Shown in pieces: positions 44,881 through 53,703 of a stretch of DNA of 64,000 nucleotides. Made by a program: the position numbers and the translations under genes. Source of the stretch: Streptomyces sp. TRM68416 (GTDB lineage: Bacteria > Actinomycetota > Actinomycetes > Streptomycetales > Streptomycetaceae); assembly GCF_014596915.1 (NCBI RefSeq), contig NZ_JACVWU010000004.1:391146-455145 (forward strand), in the 5' to 3' direction. How positions within the stretch are numbered: the first letter of the stretch is position 1; each line of letters starts with the position of its first letter. The notes under the pieces are model-generated. The model made no database searches, was not told the origin of the DNA, and saw only the letters and a program-made list of their open reading frames with translations.

Positions 44881-46005
44881 TCAGACGTACCGCTCCAGAA
44901 TCGACGACTCCGCCAACCGGGACAGCCCTTCGCGCACACTCCGCGCCCGGGCCTCACCCACCCCGTCCACGGTCTGGAGGTCGTCCACACTCGCGGCCAG
45001 CAGCTTCTGCAGCCCTCCGAAATGCTCCACCAGCCGGTCGATGATGGCCCCCGGCAGCCGCGGCACCTTCGCCAGCAGCCTGAACCCCCGCGGCGACACC
45101 GCGGAGTCCAGCGCTTCGGGCGACCCGGTGTACCCCAACGCCCGCGCCACCGTAGGCAGTTCGAGCAGTTCCGCATGGGTCAGCGCATCCAGCTCGTACA
45201 GCGCCTCGTCGACCGTACGGGACCGCTTGGCGGTGGGCTCGGGAACGTAGTCCCGTACGACCAGCTCCCGCTCCGGCTCCACCCCGGCGATCAACTCGTC
45301 CAGCTGAAGCGCCAGCAGACGCCCGTCGGTGCCCAGCTCCACCACATACTCGGCGATTTCGGTCGCAATACGACGGACCATCTCCAGTCGCTGCGCCACC
45401 GCCGAGACGTCCCGGACCGTCACCAGGTCCTCGATCTCCAGCGCCGACAGCGTGCCCGCGACCTCGTCCAGGCGGAGCTTGTACCGCTCCAGGGTCGCCA
45501 GCGCCTGGTTCGCGCGGGACAGGATCGCCGCGGAGTCCTCCAGGACGCGCCGCTGCCCGTCGACGTAGAGGGCGATCAGCCGCATGGACTGGGACACGGA
45601 GACGACGGGGTAGCCGACCTGCTTGCTGACCCGGTCCGCCGTGCGGTGCCGGGTGCCCGTCTCCTCGGTGGGGATCGTCGGGTCGGGGACCAGCTGCACG
45701 CCCGCCCGCAGGATCTTCGACAGATCCGAGGACACCACGATGCCGCCGTCCAGCTTGCACAGCTCCCGCAGCCGAGTCGCCGTGAACTCCACATCCAGGA
45801 CGAATCCACCCGTGCACATGGCCTCGACGGTCTTGTCGGAGCCGAGCACGATGAGGCCCCCGGTGTTGCCGCGGAGAATCCGCTCAAGGCCGTCGCGCAG
45901 GGCCGTGCCGGGTGCCACGGCGCTCAGTGAGGCGCGCATCAGGCCATCGGCACCGGAGCTCCCACCGGACTTTCCGGGAGCTGCTGCCCGGTCGTTGGCT
46001 GCCAC
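44881..46005 (-). CDS. disA: DNA integrity scanning protein DisA, diadenylate cyclase
   Basis: A 374-residue enzyme that makes c-di-AMP from two ATP and scans DNA for branched structures. DAC domain (about 1-150) with LDGGIVV (the catalytic Asp present; the third position is Gly rather than the usual Ala of D-G-A) and [18 protein letters not shown] helical spine follows, and a C-terminal HhH DNA-binding domain ([22 protein letters not shown] in part, [15 protein letters not shown]). GTG 46005 with GGAGGAG upstream. Lies 81 bp after radA on the same strand, the usual pairing. Confidence 0.96.
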   Translation of the reverse strand: MAANDRAAAPGKSGGSSGADGLMRASLSAVAPGTALRDGLERILRGNTGGLIVLGSDKTVEAMCTGGFVLDVEFTATRLRELCKLDGGIVVSSDLSKILRAGVQLVPDPTIPTEETGTRHRTADRVSKQVGYPVVSVSQSMRLIALYVDGQRRVLEDSAAILSRANQALATLERYKLRLDEVAGTLSALEIEDLVTVRDVSAVAQRLEMVRRIATEIAEYVVELGTDGRLLALQLDELIAGVEPERELVVRDYVPEPTAKRSRTVDEALYELDALTHAELLELPTVARALGYTGSPEALDSAVSPRGFRLLAKVPRLPGAIIDRLVEHFGGLQKLLAASVDDLQTVDGVGEARARSVREGLSRLAESSILERYV

Positions 46006-46086
46006 TGCACTCCTCCGGTCGCAGGTTCTGGGGCGCTCCCGTTTCGCACACTTGGTTCGTACGGACGGGCGAGACCAGGGCAAAGT

Positions 46087-47496
46087 CTACCGGCGGTCCT
46101 CCTCGTCCCGTGGGGCCTCTCGGCGACGCGAGCGCGGAAGGACCCGCAGAGCGTCCCCTATGTCGGCGACTTCCAGCACCTTCATCCCGGGAGGGATCTT
46201 GCCGGGGTCGCCCGGCACGAGCGCGTGCGTGAAGCCCAGCCGGTGCGCCTCGGCGAGTCGGCGCTGGACGCCCGTGACCCGTCTGACCTCCCCCGCGAGG
46301 CCCACCTCGCCGATCGCGACGAGGTTCTTGGGCAGCGGGGTGTCGCTGGCGGCGCTGGCCAGCGCCAGGGCGATCGCGAGGTCCGCGGCGGGCTCCGAGA
46401 GCTTCACGCCGCCGACCGTCGCGGAGTAGATGTCCTGCTTGCCCAGGGCGCTGATCCGGCCCCGCTGCTCCAGGACGGCGAGCATCATCGAGACGCGGGA
46501 GGTCTCCAGGCCGGAGGTGGTACGGCGCGGGGAGGGGATCTGCGAGTCGACGGTGAGCGCCTGCACTTCGGCGACGAGCGGGCGGCGGCCCTCCAGGGTG
46601 ACGGTCAGGCAGGTGCCCGGGACCGGCTCCGCACGACGGGTCAGGAAGAGTCCGCTCGGGTCGGTCAGGCCCGTGATGCCCTCGTCGTGCAGTTCGAAGC
46701 AGCCGACCTCGTCCGTCGCGCCGTAGCGGTTCTTGACGCCGCGCACCAGGCGCAGGCGCGCGTGCCGGTCGCCCTCGAAGTGCAGCACGACGTCCACGAG
46801 GTGCTCCAGGAGGCGGGGGCCCGCGATGGCGCCGTCCTTGGTGACGTGGCCCACGAGCAGCGTGGACATCCCGCGCTCCTTGGAGGCCCGGATCAGCGCC
46901 CCGGCCACCTCCCGCACCTGCGCCATGCCGCCGGGGGCGCCGTCGATCTCCGGGGAGGCCACCGTCTGCACCGAGTCGAGGATGAGCAGCGAGGGCTTGA
47001 CCGCGTCCAAGTGGCCCAGCACGGCCGCCAGATCGGTCTCGGCGGCGAGATACAGGTGATCGTCGATGGCCTTGATGCGGTCGGCGCGCAACCGTACCTG
47101 GCTCGCCGACTCCTCGCCCGTGACGTACAGCGTGCGGTGCTCGTCACTGGCCGACTTGGCCGCGACGTCGAGCAGGAGGGTGGACTTGCCCACGCCCGGC
47201 TCGCCCGCGAGGAGAACGACGGCACCGGGTACCAGCCCGCCGCCGAGGACCCGGTCCAGCTCGGGCACGCCGGTGGAGCGTGCGGTCGCCTGACGGCCGT
47301 CGACCTCGCCGATGGGCACGGCGGAGGTGGTGACGCGCCCCGGCGCTGTCGTACGGACCGCGGGCGCGCCGTACTCCTCGATCGTCCCCCAGGCCTGGCA
47401 CTCGGGGCAGCGACCGAGCCACTTGGCCGTCTGCCAGCCGCACTCGGTGCAGCGGTAGGACGGGCGCTCTTTGGCGGACTTCGTACGGGCAGCCAT
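46087..47496 (-). CDS. radA: DNA repair protein RadA (Sms)
   Basis: A 469-residue RecA-like helicase that helps process recombination intermediates. Zinc finger C-x2-C...C-x2-C (CTECGWQTAKWLGRCPEC), RecA core with Walker A GEPGVGKST, the family-specific KNRYG motif, and a C-terminal Lon-protease-like domain (AIGEVGLAGEVRRV). ATG 47496; a longer upstream frame lacks similarity. In Bacillus RadA interacts with DisA and inhibits its cyclase activity, so the shared operon fits. Confidence 0.96.
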   Translation of the reverse strand: MAARTKSAKERPSYRCTECGWQTAKWLGRCPECQAWGTIEEYGAPAVRTTAPGRVTTSAVPIGEVDGRQATARSTGVPELDRVLGGGLVPGAVVLLAGEPGVGKSTLLLDVAAKSASDEHRTLYVTGEESASQVRLRADRIKAIDDHLYLAAETDLAAVLGHLDAVKPSLLILDSVQTVASPEIDGAPGGMAQVREVAGALIRASKERGMSTLLVGHVTKDGAIAGPRLLEHLVDVVLHFEGDRHARLRLVRGVKNRYGATDEVGCFELHDEGITGLTDPSGLFLTRRAEPVPGTCLTVTLEGRRPLVAEVQALTVDSQIPSPRRTTSGLETSRVSMMLAVLEQRGRISALGKQDIYSATVGGVKLSEPAADLAIALALASAASDTPLPKNLVAIGEVGLAGEVRRVTGVQRRLAEAHRLGFTHALVPGDPGKIPPGMKVLEVADIGDALRVLPRSRRREAPRDEEDRR

Positions 47497-47660
47497 GCAC
47501 GAACCGTAACCGCCGCCACTGACAACCGGGCCGCGCCCGCCGCCCGGGGCCCGGTGGCCACCGAGATCCAGCCAGCATCTGCTGCAAATCGGACACGGAA
47601 CGAGAGGTTCCTGTCCCCTTATGAGGGATCGTTTCACCCGTACGGATTAAAAGTGCTCAA

Positions 47661-47685
47661 GCGGGGAGAAGGGGCATCTCCCCGC
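47661..47685 (+). promoter_or_regulatory. perfect hairpin in the leader of the BACON gene
   Basis: gcggggaga (47661-47669) pairs perfectly with tctccccgc (47677-47685) around a 7-base loop. It ends 17 bases before the GTG start of the next gene and its 5' arm includes the only Shine-Dalgarno-like GGGGAGA, so it could mask translation initiation. Confidence 0.55.
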
Positions 47686-47701
47686 CGCCTACGGTCCACG
47701 G

Positions 47702-49435
47702 GTGATGAGCAGCCGTCCGGAGACCCCGACCCGCACCACCGGCGCACACCGAGCGCAACGAGAGGCGCGCGACCGAGCCGCCGCGCGCACGCTGGCGCAG
47801 CGCCCGCCCGCGCGCTACGAGCCGTACCTGGACGGCCTGTTCACCTACTGCCTGTCCGTCCTGTGCGACCACGACGCCGCGACGGCGGCCCTCGGCGACG
47901 TCCTGGCGCTCGCCGAGCGGCGCGGACAGCGCGTACCGGAGTCCGCCGACGACCGCAGGGCCTGGCTGTACGCACTGGCCCGCTGGTCCTGTCTGCGCAA
48001 GCTCGCCGAGGCCAAGCAGAAACGTCAGGCCACGCACGCCGCAGGCCGCCCCGGCGCCCAGCGACAGCCCGCCGCCGCACCGGTCTCCGACGAGGTCCGG
48101 GAGGAGCGCGCGCGTGAACTCGCCCAGCTCGCCTGGCCGGAGGCCGCCGGGACCACTCCGGAGCAGCGTGAGGCGCTCGAACTCGCCGTGCGCCACCGGC
48201 TCGCCGCCCACGAGGTCGCCGCCGTCCTCGGCATGGACCTCGCCGCCGCCCGCGACCTGCTCGCCTCCGCCGCCTGCGAGGTCGAACGCACCCGCGCAGC
48301 CCTCGCCGTGGTCGAGACCGGCACCTGCCCGAGCGTCGCCCGCCTCACCGGCGACAACCAGCTCGTGCTCAGCACGGCCCTGCGCCGCGAGCTGGTGCGG
48401 CACGTCGACGACTGCCCGCGCTGCCGCCGCACCGCCGAGCGCGCCGTTCCCGGCCGCTGGCCCGGCGCCACCGTCACCCCGGCCGAGCTGCCCGTCCTGG
48501 AGGCGCCCCGCGCGGCCCTGTCCGCCGCCATGGCCCACGCCCCCCGCGCGCGGGGGGCCGCTCCCCGCTTCGACCGGCGCGGCTTCCCGATGGACCCCAA
48601 GGACTGGGCCGCCCGCCGGGACCGCCTCCGCGCGCGTGCCGTCACCACGACCGTCGTCGCCACCGTCGTGGCCGCCCCCGTGCTCGCCCTGTGGGCCGCC
48701 TACCGCGGCACGCCCACCGGCGAGGGCACCGGGGACCGCTCGGCCAGCGCCAGCGAGGCACACGGCCCCGACGCCCTCGACGGCGAGATGGCGGGCGGCG
48801 GCTACGAGAACGCCGGCAACGCCAGCCGCCCCGGCGGCCGCTTCTCCAAGGACGGCCATGCCGATGTCTGCGTGGAGGTCATCAGCGTCTCCGGCGCCGG
48901 GAAGAAGGACAGCGGCCACCTCGACGTCGCCGCCGACAACCGCGGCGACACCACGCTCATCACCCTGACCGCGACCGGCGACGCCCCCGTCCGCTGGTCC
49001 GCGACCACCGCGGCCCCCTGGCTCTACCTGAGCCGGTCGTCGGGAACCCTCGAACCGGGCGAATCGTTGACGATCAAGGTGTACGTCGACCACCTGCGCG
49101 AGCCGTCCGGGTACTGGAGCGCACGGGTGGCGGTGGCACCGGCCGGCGCCATCGTCTGCATCGAGGGCTACGGCAGCGCGCCCGGCCCCGACCCCGACCC
49201 CGACCCCGACCCGGAGCCCTCCACCCCCGGCAGCCCGCCGCCCTCGTCGTCCGACCCGGACCCGGCCCCCACCACCCCGGCCCCCACGGACCCCGCCCCG
49301 AGCGACCCGCCGCCCAGCGACCCGCCCCCCACGTCGCCCGACCCCGACCCGACCCCCACCGACCCGGCACCCTCCGACCCGGAGGACCCGCCACCACCCG
49401 GCGACAGCGACGACCCGAGCCCGTCCACGTCGTAA
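47702..49435 (+). CDS. sigma-like / zinc-finger / BACON-domain membrane protein
   Basis: A 577-residue multi-part protein. Residues 35-110 resemble an ECF sigma region 2 (YLDGLFTYCLSVLCDHDAATAALGDVLALAE in part, RAWLYALARWSCLRKL). Residues 155-210 resemble region 4 (EQREALELAVRHRLAAHEVAAVLGMDLAAA in part). Then a ZAS-type HVDDCPRC zinc motif (about 238-245), one transmembrane segment (about 313-335), an extracellular BACON domain (about 390-490: SGHLDVAADNRGDTTLITLTA in part, WLYLSRSSGTLEPGES) and an 85-residue Pro/Asp/Ser/Thr tail. It may be a membrane-tethered regulator. ATG at 47705 is an alternative start. Confidence 0.8.
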   Translation: MMSSRPETPTRTTGAHRAQREARDRAAARTLAQRPPARYEPYLDGLFTYCLSVLCDHDAATAALGDVLALAERRGQRVPESADDRRAWLYALARWSCLRKLAEAKQKRQATHAAGRPGAQRQPAAAPVSDEVREERARELAQLAWPEAAGTTPEQREALELAVRHRLAAHEVAAVLGMDLAAARDLLASAACEVERTRAALAVVETGTCPSVARLTGDNQLVLSTALRRELVRHVDDCPRCRRTAERAVPGRWPGATVTPAELPVLEAPRAALSAAMAHAPRARGAAPRFDRRGFPMDPKDWAARRDRLRARAVTTTVVATVVAAPVLALWAAYRGTPTGEGTGDRSASASEAHGPDALDGEMAGGGYENAGNASRPGGRFSKDGHADVCVEVISVSGAGKKDSGHLDVAADNRGDTTLITLTATGDAPVRWSATTAAPWLYLSRSSGTLEPGESLTIKVYVDHLREPSGYWSARVAVAPAGAIVCIEGYGSAPGPDPDPDPDPEPSTPGSPPPSSSDPDPAPTTPAPTDPAPSDPPPSDPPPTSPDPDPTPTDPAPSDPEDPPPPGDSDDPSPSTS

Positions 49436-49511
49436 CGTGCCCAAGGTCCTGCGCGGCGGAGCATCGGTGGGTCACCGGCCGCCCTGCCGCGACCGACCCG
49501 CCGTGCAGTCC

Positions 49512-50360
49512 CTAGTCGACGGGATCGGCCGGATGCGGTGCCAGCAGGGGCAGCTGCGAGGCCAGCCGCTCCTCGCACAGCTCGGCCAGACGGTCGTAGC
49601 CCGCCTTGCCCATCAGCTCGGTCAGCTCTGCCCGGTAGGAGACGTACACCGGTTCGCCGGCGCCGTGCGCCGAGGTGGCCGACGTGCACCACCAGTGCAG
49701 GTCGTGGCCGCCCGGGCCCCAGCCGCGGCGGTCGTACTCGCCGATCGAGACCTGGAGGATCCGGGTGTCGTCGGGCCGGTCGATCCAGTCGTAGGTCCGC
49801 CGCACCGGAAGCTGCCAGCAGACGTCCGGCTTGGTCTCCAGCGGCTCGCGGCCCTCCCGCAGGGCGAGGATGTGCAGCGAGCAGCCCGCTCCGCCGGCGA
49901 AGCCCGGCCGGTTCTGGAAGATGCACGAACCCTGGTACGGGCGGGTCTGCCGGGATCCCTCGTCGTCCTCGGAGACCCAGCCGGTCTCCATGCCCACGTC
50001 ATGGTGCTGCCAGATCTCCGGCGTGAGCCTCGCCACGTGCTCCGCCACCCGCTTCTCGTCGTCCTCGTCGGAGAAGTGGGCACCCAGGGTGCAGCACCCG
50101 TCATCCGCGCGACCTGCTTGGATGCCCTGGCAGCCGCTGCCGAAAATGCAGGTCCAACGAGAGGTCAGCCATGTCAGATCGCACCGGAAGACCTGCTCGT
50201 CGTCTGCCGGATCGGGGAACTCCACCCACGCGCGCGCGAAATCGAGCCCCTTCTCGTCGGCCTCCGAGGACTTCTTCGCCTTCTTCGGTGGCTTCACCTG
50301 CGAAGAACCGCTGGTTGATTTGGCCGCCTTCTGGTCCTTCGCCTTTTTCGTCTTTGGCAC
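49512..50360 (-). CDS. Cys-rich conserved protein, possibly metal-binding
   Basis: A 282-residue protein. Residues 1-37 are a Lys-rich tail, probably disordered. The rest is ordered and rich in Cys, His and Trp: [20 protein letters not shown] (about 60-79), [55 protein letters not shown]. The spacing of Cys resembles zinc/iron-chelating proteins of the CxxCxxCC or DUF3109 kind, but I cannot place it firmly. Convergent with the BACON gene, divergent from the Ppx gene. Confidence 0.75.
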   Translation of the reverse strand: MPKTKKAKDQKAAKSTSGSSQVKPPKKAKKSSEADEKGLDFARAWVEFPDPADDEQVFRCDLTWLTSRWTCIFGSGCQGIQAGRADDGCCTLGAHFSDEDDEKRVAEHVARLTPEIWQHHDVGMETGWVSEDDEGSRQTRPYQGSCIFQNRPGFAGGAGCSLHILALREGREPLETKPDVCWQLPVRRTYDWIDRPDDTRILQVSIGEYDRRGWGPGGHDLHWWCTSATSAHGAGEPVYVSYRAELTELMGKAGYDRLAELCEERLASQLPLLAPHPADPVD

Positions 50361-50443
50361 GCGTCCAGGGTAAGTCGCCCGGAGCCTCCGCCGGGACCGC
50401 TCCGGGGCAGGTGAACGGCTCCGCTGGCAGTAGCGTTCCGTAC

Positions 50444-51376
50444 ATGAGACTCGGTGTCCTCGACGTGGGATCGAACACGGTGCATCTGCTGGTGGTGGAT
50501 GCGCACCCGGGCGCGCGCCCGCTGCCCGCGCACTCGCACAAGGCGGATCTGCGCCTTGCCCAACTCCTCGACGAGGGCGGGGCCATCGGCCCCGAGGGGG
50601 TCGACAAACTGATCTCGGTCGTCCAGGAGGCGCTCCAGGCCGCCGAGGACAAGGGCGTCGAGGATCTGCTGCCGTTCGCGACCTCCGCCGTGCGCGAGGC
50701 CAGCAACGCCGATGACGTCCTCGCGCGCGTGCAGGCCGAAACCGGCGTCGAGCTCCAGGTCCTCACCGGCGAGGAGGAGGCCCGGCTGACCTTCCTCGCC
50801 GTCCGCCGCTGGTTCGGCTGGTCGGCGGGCAAACTGCTCGTCCTCGACATCGGCGGGGGCTCCCTGGAGATCGCCTACGGCATCGACGAGGAGCCGGACA
50901 CCGCGGTGTCGCTGCCGCTCGGCGCGGGCCGCCTCACCGCCGGCTGGCTGCCCGGCGATCCGCCCGACCCCGACGACATCCGGGCGCTGCGTCGTCATGT
51001 TCGCGCCCAGATCGCCCGCACCGTCGGCGAATTCAGCCGCTTCGGCGCCCCCGACCACGTGGTCGCCACCTCCAAGACCTTCAAGCAGCTGGCCCGCCTC
51101 GCCGGCGCCGCCCGCTCCGCCGAGGGCCTCTACGTCCAGCGCGAGCTGAAGCGCGAGTCCCTGGAGGGCTGGGTGCCCCAGCTGGCCGGGATGACGGCAG
51201 CCCAGCGCGCCGACCTCCCCGGCGTCTCCGAGGGCCGTGCCGGCCAGCTCCTCGCGGGCGCGCTCGTCGCCGAGGGCGCCATGGACCTCTTCGGCGTGGA
51301 GACCCTGGAGATCTGCCCGTGGGCCCTGCGGGAGGGCGTCATCCTGCGACGGCTGGACCACATGCCCGCCGGGTGA
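50444..51376 (+). CDS. ppx: Ppx/GppA-family exopolyphosphatase
   Basis: A 310-residue ASKHA-fold phosphatase, the short two-domain form common in actinobacteria. Phosphate loops: [20 protein letters not shown] (in part) and [15 protein letters not shown]. Catalytic Glu near 117 in [14 protein letters not shown]. The C-terminal helical domains of E. coli Ppx/GppA are missing, so polyphosphate or (p)ppGpp preference is open. ATG 50444; the frame is open upstream without similarity. Confidence 0.92.
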   Translation: MRLGVLDVGSNTVHLLVVDAHPGARPLPAHSHKADLRLAQLLDEGGAIGPEGVDKLISVVQEALQAAEDKGVEDLLPFATSAVREASNADDVLARVQAETGVELQVLTGEEEARLTFLAVRRWFGWSAGKLLVLDIGGGSLEIAYGIDEEPDTAVSLPLGAGRLTAGWLPGDPPDPDDIRALRRHVRAQIARTVGEFSRFGAPDHVVATSKTFKQLARLAGAARSAEGLYVQRELKRESLEGWVPQLAGMTAAQRADLPGVSEGRAGQLLAGALVAEGAMDLFGVETLEICPWALREGVILRRLDHMPAG

Positions 51377-52066
51377 CACCGACGGGCGCGGGCATCGCCC
51401 TGACGTGGGGCGGTCCGCCCTGACGTGGGCGGGGGCGCCCGGCCAGGGGCGGGGCGGAGGCCGCGTAGACGTCCAGGGCGCCGAGGCGGGCGGGGAGGGG
51501 GGCGTGCGCCGCCCGCGCCCGGCTCACTTTGCGCACGCCCGGCGCGCGACGCCAATGAGCGCCGCCCGGCGCATGGCGCACGCGGGGCACCGCAGGGCGC
51601 ACAACACCCGCACCAGCCCCGGCGTGCACAACGCCCGCACAAGCCCCGGAGTGCACGGCGCGCACCCCCAGCGCAGACGCAAGCCGCACCCCACCCAACC
51701 CCTCGCGCGCAGCGCACACCGCCCGCCCAAGAGCGCAAGCCACACCCCACCCGGCGCACAAGCCCACCACGCACCACCCGCCGCAAGGCGCACAGCGCGC
51801 ACCAGCGGCGCTCGTGCGTGAAGTGCGCCACCCTCCCCTCGCCACACACCCCACCGATGCGGGCCCGCCCACTCCCCGCCCAACTCCCCACGCACGGCAC
51901 ACGCGCGCACCCTTGCGCCCGTATATGCCCTGCACGCGCGTGATGCGCCGCCCCGGCTCCCCGTCTCGGGAACCTCGTACGCACCCCTGGCCGGTTGTCG
52001 TACCCCGTGGCCCGCGCGCAGCGATCGGCTCCCCGGCGTCTGGGGAGTCCCCGTACTCTGTCCCTC
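51377..52066. other. 690-bp region without a supported gene, strongly A+C-skewed
   Basis: No frame shows Streptomyces-like coding bias together with a plausible start. From about 51520 to 51960 the plus strand is dominated by C, A and G with very little T and is full of imperfect cgcac, ccccac and gcgcac words, including a near-repeat of cccgcac(c/a)agccccggYgtgca (51608-51655). The isomerase start region follows from about 52040. Confidence 0.7.
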
Positions 52067-52891
52067 GTGGCAGAACCAGCGGTGCGCATCCCGGATGCGA
52101 AGGTTGCCTTGTCGACGGCCTCCGTCTATCCGGAGTCGACGGCGACGGCCTTCGAGATCGCCGCGCGCCTCGGGTACGACGGGGTCGAGGTCATGGTGTG
52201 GACCGACCCGGTGAGTCAGGACATCGAGGCGCTGCGCAGACTGAGCGACTATCACCAGATCCCGATCCTGGCCGTGCACGCCCCCTGTCTGCTGATCACT
52301 CAGCGCGTGTGGTCCACGGACCCCTGGGTCAAGCTTCAGCGAGCCCGGGCGGCGGCCGAGAAGCTGGGCGCGAGCACGGTGGTCGTGCACCCGCCGTTCC
52401 GTTGGCAGCGCCAGTACGCGCGCGACTTCGTCGCGGGGATCTGGCGTATGGCGAACGAGACAGATGTGCGGTTCGCCGTGGAGAACATGTACCCGTGGCG
52501 CTACCGGGACCGCGAGATGCTCGCCTACGCCCCCGACTGGGACGTCACGAAGGACGACTACCGCCACTTCACGATCGACCTCAGCCACACTGCGACCGCC
52601 CGCAGCGACGCGATCCACATGATCGACCGCATGGGCGACCGCCTGGGCCATGTGCACCTCGCGGACGGCCGGGGTTCGGCGAAGGACGAGCACCTCGTCC
52701 CCGGCCGCGGCACCCAGCCCTGCGCCGAGGTGCTGGAACGTCTTGCCCTGACCGGTTTCGACGGCCATGTCGTCATCGAGGTCAACACCCGCCGCGCGAT
52801 GTCCAGCGCCGAACGGGAGGCCGACCTCGCCGAGGCGCTGGCCTTCACCCGCCTCCACCTGGCCTCGGCGGTGAAGGTGCCCCGGCCATGA
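52067..52891 (+). CDS. sugar phosphate isomerase/epimerase (AP-endonuclease 2 TIM barrel)
   Basis: A 274-residue TIM-barrel protein: [21 protein letters not shown] in part, [13 protein letters not shown], the strand [21 protein letters not shown] with a metal-ligand Glu, the [11 protein letters not shown]sp/His pair, [10 protein letters not shown], and EVNTRRA at the end (conserved metal site of the fold). GTG 52067 is chosen because TACTCT lies eight bases upstream, giving a probable leaderless mRNA; the longer frame from 51995 has no similarity. The stop overlaps the start of a TetR gene. Substrate unknown. Confidence 0.88.
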   Translation: MAEPAVRIPDAKVALSTASVYPESTATAFEIAARLGYDGVEVMVWTDPVSQDIEALRRLSDYHQIPILAVHAPCLLITQRVWSTDPWVKLQRARAAAEKLGASTVVVHPPFRWQRQYARDFVAGIWRMANETDVRFAVENMYPWRYRDREMLAYAPDWDVTKDDYRHFTIDLSHTATARSDAIHMIDRMGDRLGHVHLADGRGSAKDEHLVPGRGTQPCAEVLERLALTGFDGHVVIEVNTRRAMSSAEREADLAEALAFTRLHLASAVKVPRP

Positions 52892-53523
52892 CCGAGTCCG
52901 CACCAGTCCCGGCCCCCGAAGCCGCCCCCCTCCGCAGGGGCCGCGGCCGCCGTACCCGTACCGAAGCCGCCGGGACCCGTGACCGCATCCTGGCCGTGGC
53001 GCGCGCGGAGTTCTCCGAGCGGGGCTACGAGAAGACCTCGGTGCGCGGCATCGCCAAGGCCGCCGGCGTCGACTCCGCACTCGTGCACCACTACTTCGGC
53101 ACCAAGGAGCAGGTCTTCGAGGCGGCGGTCGAGGTCGCCTTCAGCCCCGCGCTGAACGCCCGCGACATGATCCTCGACGGCCCGCTCGACGACGTGGGCG
53201 AACGGCTGACCCGGATGGTCTTCGGCCTCTGGGAGAACCCGGTCACCCGGACCCCGCTGCTCGCGATCGTCCGCTCGGCCGTGAACAACGAGACCGCGGC
53301 CGCCGTCTTCCGCCGCCTCGTCGCCGCCCAGCTGATGCGCCGCATCGCCGACCAGCTCGACACCCCGGACGCCCAGCTCCGCGCCGAACTCGCGGCCGCC
53401 CAGCTCGTGGGCATCGCGATGCTCCGGTACGTCATCAAGATCGAGCCGGTGGCGTCGGCGGACCCGGAGCAGATCATCGCGAGGGTGGCCCCGGTGGTGC
53501 AGGGCCACTTGACCGGCCCCTGA
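52888..53523 (+). CDS. TetR-family regulator coupled to the isomerase gene
   Basis: A 211-residue regulator with an Arg-rich N-terminal extension ([20 protein letters not shown]), helix-turn-helix ([39 protein letters not shown]) and a C-terminal domain of the type common in Streptomyces regulators of unknown ligand ([21 protein letters not shown] in part). ATG overlaps the isomerase stop (ATGA). The gene ends inside a 17-bp tandem repeat. Confidence 0.9.
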   Translation: MTESAPVPAPEAAPLRRGRGRRTRTEAAGTRDRILAVARAEFSERGYEKTSVRGIAKAAGVDSALVHHYFGTKEQVFEAAVEVAFSPALNARDMILDGPLDDVGERLTRMVFGLWENPVTRTPLLAIVRSAVNNETAAAVFRRLVAAQLMRRIADQLDTPDAQLRAELAAAQLVGIAMLRYVIKIEPVASADPEQIIARVAPVVQGHLTGP

Positions 53524-53588
53524 GCCCACCCGGCCCCTGAGCCCACCCGGCCCCTGAGCCCACCCGGCCCCTGAGCCCACCCGGCCCC
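53513..53588. repeat. four perfect 17-bp tandem repeats starting at a stop codon
   Basis: tgagcccacccggcccc occurs four times without mismatch at 53521, 53538, 53555 and 53572, preceded by a partial copy (ccggcccc). The first unit begins with the TGA stop of the TetR gene. Since 17 is not a multiple of three, the repeats beyond the stop shift frame. Confidence 0.95.
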
Positions 53589-53626
53589 TCAACCCCGGCC
53601 GCCGCCCGAGACGTACATCCCGCATT

Positions 53627-53643
53627 CCGGACACTGTGTCCGG
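53627..53643. promoter_or_regulatory. perfect palindrome upstream of ilvD
   Basis: ccggacac-t-gtgtccgg: eight-base arms around one central base, 60 bp before the ilvD ATG and close to where a promoter would be expected (tacgctcagt at 53660-53669 is a possible -10 region). A plausible operator; no regulator can be named. Confidence 0.55.
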
Positions 53644-53703
53644 CCCCTGGATGACCGGCGTACGCTCAGTAGCAGCCCTATCCGTCTGAAGGAGCGAGCG
53701 ACG

